A DNA stretch of 22,500 bases. Source: Symbiodinium natans (taxonomy: Eukaryota; Sar; Dinophyceae; Suessiales; Symbiodiniaceae). The position numbers were made by a program, and so were the translations under genes. Numbering within the stretch: position 1 is the first letter of the stretch; every line of letters starts with the position of its first letter. Positions 19,222 to 22,500 of this stretch are shown one piece after another. Location of the stretch: the NCBI GenBank assembly GCA_905221605.1, contig CAJNDS010002781.1:187501-210000 (forward strand), given 5' to 3'. The notes under the pieces were generated by a model. The model ran no database searches. It was not told the DNA's origin and worked only from the letters and a program-made list of their open reading frames with translations.

Positions 19222-20429
19222 GCGTCACCTCAACAGAATTGGGGTGTCAGGAGTTCATCGAATCTTTGGGCTTGGGGAACACGTCCAGTTCAACTGAAAT
19301 TCCAGGTGCGACCACGTCACCATGATGTCCACTGAGCCCTTGTCTAAGTGCGTGGTTTCCTCCTGGAACTGATCGGCGCCAGCCTCCATTTTCAGAGCAC
19401 CCTAGATTCTAGATCTCACAGACCTTCGACAAAACTAGGCATAGGATGGTCCGAAATCGTTAAACGACGAAAATACATCATGAGCAGCATCACCTTGATG
19501 ATTCTTACGGAGAGGGCAGGCTCCGGAGCAAGCAAAGCAGTGCAGCATTTCTAAATAGAATATAGGACGGGAGACAAGGGAAAACATCGAACTCTGGACG
19601 TACCGCACTTGCACTACGATGCGGGCAGCATCCGTGCCCTATGTCTTGCACGACAAAGTATGGTATGCAGACGTCCTCTGCATACTTCGCTTTTCATTGT
19701 GATAATAGCCCCACGAAACTCTGACTGTTGACATTCTTGACACACGACAAGGAATCGATAAGATGATCCGAAACACCCATGGTTTCGAGGATGGCAGCGA
19801 TGACATGCCGCGCACACCGAGAGGGCCGTCATGAAAAGCAGTTCAGTTAGAGGACTCGCGAAAACGTGGCACGACTCGCGAAAACGGGGCACATCGTCAA
19901 TTGGGGGCTGTCCAAGATTCCTTAATCCCAATTTGGGGGCTTGCGCCATGCTTGCGCGCGTGCAGTGGAGCTCAAAATGGTCTTCGTGCAAACTCATCAC
20001 AAACAAACAGAAACAGCTAGAAATCCCTTGCGCCATTCCTTGCGCCGTGCTTGCACGGAGCTTGTGCGTGCCTAGTTCTGGGCAAGTTTGTTTATAGTTG
20101 GTTTTCGCTGATATGAATCGCAGACAAGGGTTTCGGACAATCCTCAATTGTCAGCACACGTCACCAAACATCAACGACGCAGTCCGTGGACATCAATGTT
20201 TGGAAAGCTTCTGACAAAAAACCTGGAAGAATTTGCGACCTCCTAACACCAAAACCAACTAAACGACTGAAGCCCTGAACCATCAGCCTCTGTGTCAAGG
20301 ACGAAAGCGATATTTCCAGATTTGATAGCGCGCTCAGCTCTGATGCCGGGTTTGGCAGAAACTCCAGAGCCCCAGACCTGGTAGCAGAAGCACAGTGGAA
20401 GGTTCAATCAATCGCTGGTCTGCACGACT
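19222..20429. other. Stretch without a recognisable gene
   Basis: A minus-strand frame of 177 codons (19614-20147, starting at TTG) and a plus-strand frame at 19348-19554 show no domain. CTTGCGCCATGCTTGCGCGC-type words recur at 19938-19965 and 20028-20070, a local degenerate duplication. Nothing from 20150 to 20429. Confidence 0.5.
19853..19892 (+). repeat. 20-bp tandem duplication
   Basis: GACTCGCGAAAACGTGGCAC (19853-19872) and GACTCGCGAAAACGGGGCAC (19873-19892), one mismatch. Confidence 0.9.
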
Positions 20430-21006
20430 ATGACTTTTATTTCGTTGGCTCGCTATACCAAAAACCCACAGTATGAACAGGCACGTACGATCTTCTTCCA
20501 GTCTTGCTATCGCAAACTGCAAATGTTTCTTGTATATTCAAACACGCAGAAACGTTGTTCCGCCGAAACGTTGTTCGCACGCGCCGCCATCACTGGCGCT
20601 CACAGCTTTGGCGCACACGGCGTGAACATGCTTAAACACATGGCCTTCGTGACGCAACTCACGTTCTTCCTGTCGTGCCCAGTCGTCCTCGTCTGGTGTA
20701 AAGGTTACGCCAGCCACACACCGCTGCCCCGCACCACACTGCTGAAGACCGTCCACTTTCTCTTTTTTCCTTTTTCTTTATTTCGTTCTTTCTTTTGTTG
20801 TGTGCTTTTTCTGTTCTGTTCTTTCTTGCTTTCTTTCTCAGTTTGTTCTTCTTCTTCTTCTACGGAGCTGCAGGCCAGGGAAGGTACCCCCGACCATCTC
20901 GCACTAGGCGCCCGGGTTGTCCACAAGTCTCGAGCGACCTTTGGTCGAAAACTGAGAAGAACAGCATATTCAGCCACAGGGAGAGGCTCCCCCCCTCACC
21001 AAGTCT

Positions 21007-21038
<32 letters not shown>

Positions 21039-21056
21039 TTCTTTCTGCGCACATAA
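20430..21056 (+). CDS. Open frame of 208 codons from ATG, probably not a gene
   Basis: The frame runs from ATG at 20430 through the pyrimidine-rich tract and the (CT)n run. Its central part is Phe/Leu/Ser-rich (FLFFPFSLFRSFFCCVLFLF) and its end is poly Ser-Leu. Those parts are dictated by simple sequence. The first 90 codons have no recognisable motif, and the opposite strand carries the HVFKHVH segment. Confidence 0.1.
20538..20756 (-). CDS. Doubtful open segment with HVFKHVH (possible last exon of the phosphoesterase)
   Basis: The minus strand frame (72 codons, no ATG at its start, stop at the left end) contains GHVFKHVHAV (HVFKHVH at 20642-20622), then SASDGG and GGTTFLRV. MPPED-like phosphoesterases end with HVFGHxH, the last metal motif, followed by a DG-[TS]-TF-[VI]-N strand. 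Order and spacing are roughly similar, and the strand and downstream position fit the gene at 21.92-22.50 kb. Against this, the critical Gly is Lys, the following residues diverge, and no intermediate exon with the expected HGPP motif was seen in the 1.2 kb between. It could be chance, a decayed exon or a paralogue fragment. Confidence 0.2.
   Translation of the reverse strand: MDGLQQCGAGQRCVAGVTFTPDEDDWARQEERELRHEGHVFKHVHAVCAKAVSASDGGACEQRFGGTTFLRV
20755..20868 (+). repeat. Polypyrimidine tract, T- and CT-rich
   Basis: About 110 bp that are nearly all T and C with scattered G (TCTTTTTTCCTTTTTCTTTA and so on), ending in TTCTTCTTCTTCTACGG. Confidence 0.85.
21004..21045 (+). repeat. (CT)n microsatellite
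   Basis: TCTCTCGCTCGCTCTCTCTC continuing to TTTCTTTCTG. Related short CT runs lie at 21065-21074 and 21163-21178. Confidence 0.9.
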
Positions 21057-21068
21057 CCCTCCCACTCT

Positions 21069-21190
21069 CTCTCTCTTCTTCTTCTACGGGGCATGAGGCG
21101 CCCGAGGAACCCCCCGCGCGCACAGGCGCGCCCAGCACACTCGGTCCAATGTCTGTGTGTCTCTTTCTCTCTCTCTCTGGCATGAGGAGA
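21069..21190 (+). repeat. Dispersed repeat, copy 2, with duplicated ends
   Basis: Second copy of the element at 13545-13630. GGCATGAGGAG recurs after the CT tail near 21179, and the TTCTTCTTCTACGG start also occurs at 20850-20866 upstream, so parts of the element are locally multiplied. Confidence 0.5.
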
Positions 21191-21436
21191 AGATTGGGCA
21201 GACAATTCGGACTGCATACCGGCCTTCCGAACCAAATAACCTTCCTTGTGCCTGAGCCTTGAGAAGAGAATGACTGACCAAGCGACAAGATTCGCACAGG
21301 ACATGGCTTCAAGGCCATCCATACTGCCATACAGTATAATCCCTTCCCCCTAGTATTAATACCCCCCCAATATAAAGAACCCCCTGGCCCAAAATCCCGA
21401 TCCCGTGCCTGTCCCTATCAAAACCTCGACAGAGAG

Positions 21437-21471
21437 AGGGGGGGGTTGGGGGGGGGGGGGGGGGGGGGGGT
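21437..21471 (+). repeat. G homopolymer (first of two)
   Basis: A run of G with a single TT interruption (GAGAGGGGGGGGTTGG and onward), about 33 bp. It has G-quadruplex potential, and length errors in assembly are likely. Confidence 0.9.
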
Positions 21472-21562
21472 CGGAAGTCTGAAGCAGAAACATGAACCTT
21501 TCCCAAAACTAAACCCTCAGGGCTTCATTAAGGTTTTCCCTCAAGCCAACCAACATCCTGAA

Positions 21563-21605
21563 GCTCCCTTCCCTCCCTTCCCTCCCTTCCCTCACTTCCC
21601 TCCCA
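21563..21605 (+). repeat. (CCCTTCCCTC)n short tandem
   Basis: About four copies of TCCCTTCCCT-type decamers, ending in CACTTCCCTCCCAG. Confidence 0.85.
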
Positions 21606-21710
21606 GTCATCTTGCAGCACTTAGCAGGCCGTGCTGTTGAGCCAGCATGCTACAATAAGGACGTGCTAGTTCTCGGACAAACGACAAGAACCCCCCCCCC
21701 CCCTAATACT

Positions 21711-21731
21711 AAAAACCCTTTGGGGGTTTTT
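21711..21731. repeat. Hairpin A5C3 / G3T5
   Basis: AAAAACCC and GGGTTTTT are inverse complements around TTTGG. A 15-C run lies upstream and a G run downstream, which extend the pairing potential. Confidence 0.7.
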
Positions 21732-21739
21732 ATACAAGG

Positions 21740-21767
21740 GGGAGGGGGGGGGGGGGGGGGGGGGGGT
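21740..21767 (+). repeat. G homopolymer (second of two)
   Basis: GGGGGAGG followed by about 20 more G. Together with the C run near 21690 it could pair or form quadruplexes. Confidence 0.9.
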
Positions 21768-21923
21768 GGCCTTTAACATTAGGGGGAAGGGATTATCACG
21801 CATGGCTGGTGTAAACAAATCGCAGAAAAAAAAAGGTATCCTTGCCGAGACCTAGGCACGGTGACTTTGCAGCCCGACTTGAAGCGGAGCGGAATGGCCA
21901 GGTAGCAGGAATTTCGCAGGCAC

Positions 21924-21960
21924 CTAGTTGAATGTAGTCGTGGTTGCCCGCCACCAGCAC
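21924..21960 (-). CDS. Calcineurin-like metallophosphoesterase, exon C with GNHD motif
   Basis: Directly after CCTTAG on the minus strand the sequence encodes VLVAGNHDYIQL. GNHD (codons at 21948-21937) is motif III, which supplies the metal-bridging Asn and the catalytic His that protonates the leaving group. The preceding beta strand VLVA is what the family shows there. The join to exon B is phase 0 over a 212-bp GT-AG intron. The 3' end is uncertain. CTAG followed by GTGCCTG resembles the GTGCCAG donor of the previous intron, but the frame stays open to TGA near 21799, just outside the inverted-repeat element. I did not recognise the HGPP-type or later metal-site exons, except for the doubtful segment at 20538-20756. 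Confidence 0.7.
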
Positions 21961-22172
21961 CTAAGGACAGAGATTGATCCAAATTCCAACACCCTACTTC
22001 CGACGAAGAAAGTCTGAGGGCTCTCTGTAATTGGTAATTAGCCAAAGATCAATCGGTGCTAATAGTGTGCTAATCATCAAAACATGACTAAGACAGAGAG
22101 CCTGGTAGGCATGACTCATGACATTTAGCATCTAGACAGCCCCGAACCAAAATCTCCGGAGTCCCCTGGCAC

Positions 22173-22283
22173 ACGGTGCTCGAAGTCGTGGCTTGCGCTG
22201 CCCATCCATCGCAGGGCTTGCGCCGCTGCCAAATTGGAGCCCTTGAACCACTCCAAGAAGGCCGAAAAGCTTTCATGCAGCTC
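22173..22283 (-). CDS. Calcineurin-like metallophosphoesterase, exon B
   Basis: This open segment of 37 codons lies between the GD and GNHD motifs of the phosphoesterase. It contains FSAFLEWFKGS, then an Ala-rich helix and ends ASHDFEHR. In the MPPED-like branch a short FNDWLG-type helix leads into the beta strand before GNH[DE]. Here that linker looks longer, as an insertion of about 25 residues. The acceptor is taken as CACAG just upstream of 22283. An alternative acceptor (GAAAG, exon starting at 22269) would pair in frame with the GTGAGT donor of exon A. The 3' end is placed before GTGCCAGG, because joining CAC CGT to exon C gives HDFEHRVLVAGNHD in frame. Beyond that point the frame reaches TAA within about 16 codons. 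Confidence 0.65.
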
Positions 22284-22360
22284 CTGTGACGTTTTGGGGT
22301 TTCAACTCTGGGTTGCCAACGTCCCACGACCAGCGGAACTCACAACGCAGCACTACTCTC

Positions 22361-22500
22361 CCATCCCAGCTCCTCCCACTTCTTGTCGAACTCGCGGGCA
22401 TCCTCGGAGCGCGACTCCTCGTAACTGAGATCTCCGCAATGCAGCAGAAGATCACCTGGCCCGGCCCCAAATGCTTCACAATCCGCGGATTCTGTGTTGC
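22361..22500 (-). CDS. Calcineurin-like metallophosphoesterase, exon A (partial; 5' end outside window)
   Basis: The minus strand is open from 22498. It encodes PGDLLLHCGDLSYEE followed by an acidic, basic-mixed helix (SEDAREFDKKWEEL). The GD of HCGDLS (codons at 22435-22430) matches motif II of the calcineurin-like phosphoesterase superfamily, whose members bind two metal ions to hydrolyse phosphoesters. The short form PGD-[IVL]-L-[IL]-H-x-GD is typical of the MPPED/UPF0046-like branch. The DxH motif I should lie just upstream, beyond the window. The frame hits TGA at 22342-22340, so the exon must end before it. The end given here is one of two solutions: a GA-type donor after 22361, or a consensus GTGAGT donor after 22344. 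Third positions are GC-rich. The substrate cannot be told. The family call rests on this exon together with the GNHD exon downstream. Confidence 0.75.

Larger units (their letters stand above)
21336..21796. mobile_element. 461-bp inverted-repeat element with long G runs
   Basis: The left end ATAATCCCTTCCCCCTA (21336-21352), followed by GTATTAA, is matched in inverse at 21796-21773 (ATAATCCCTTCCCCCTA, then ATGTTAAA). That is about 22 of 24 bases, with the outer 17 exact. Inside lie two G homopolymers, a (CCCTTCCCTC)n tract and an A5C3/G3T5 hairpin. There is no open frame of note and no clear target duplication beyond the ends. Length and structure fit a non-autonomous element. It lies immediately 3' of the GNHD exon, so it is probably within an intron of that gene if transcription continues leftwards. 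Confidence 0.55.

Noticed and set aside
20430-21056. Membrane protein suggested by a Phe/Leu-rich stretch
   Set aside because: The hydrophobic part is a translation of the polypyrimidine tract and the Ser-Leu tail of the (CT)n run.

Overview
This window looks like low-density nuclear DNA from a eukaryote. I see no operons, Shine-Dalgarno sites, tRNA, rRNA or CRISPR, and most of the length is non-coding sequence full of tandem, trinucleotide, inverted and G/C-homopolymer repeats. The one recognisable gene is broken by introns. Mixed base composition, degenerate TTTAGGG-type words, short exons and a splice junction that resists a clean in-frame GT-AG solution would fit a dinoflagellate or another intron-rich alga. 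That placement is an inference; no spliced-leader sequence was found.

The only gene identified by family is at the right edge, on the minus strand (about 21.92-22.50 kb). It is the middle part of a calcineurin-like metallophosphoesterase, in three exons carrying the GD and GNHD metal-binding motifs. Its 5' end lies outside the window. A possible but weak trace of the C-terminal histidine motif lies at 20.54-20.76 kb. A second minus-strand gene is suggested at 16.58-17.13 kb by three open segments with mutually compatible GT-AG junctions, but its product is not recognised. Weaker coding candidates lie at 5.5-6.8 kb (minus), 3.2-3.6 kb, 11.37 kb and elsewhere. Open frames in this sequence are frequent on both strands, so most long ones remain unproven.

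Layout: 0-4.2 kb is mostly featureless, with a G-rich element at its end. 4.27-5.41 kb is a 1.1-kb (CTA)n array. 5.5-6.8 kb holds possible exons. 6.9-9.3 kb is CA-, CAA- and CAG-rich low-complexity DNA with a 111-bp miniature inverted-repeat element. 9.7-10.5 kb has C-rich and G-rich inverted segments around a (TA)n palindrome. 10.9-14.8 kb is nearly empty. 14.8-16.55 kb is a cluster of four kinds of tandem repeat. 16.58-17.13 kb is the candidate gene. 17.2-17.86 kb has a 46-bp tandem array between two related G-rich elements. 17.9-20.7 kb holds doubtful open frames. 20.75-21.2 kb is polypyrimidine and (CT)n DNA. 21.34-21.80 kb is an inverted-repeat element with long G runs, next to the phosphoesterase gene.

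No pathway or multi-gene system can be read from this window. Its interest is in repeat architecture and in how the phosphoesterase gene is spliced.
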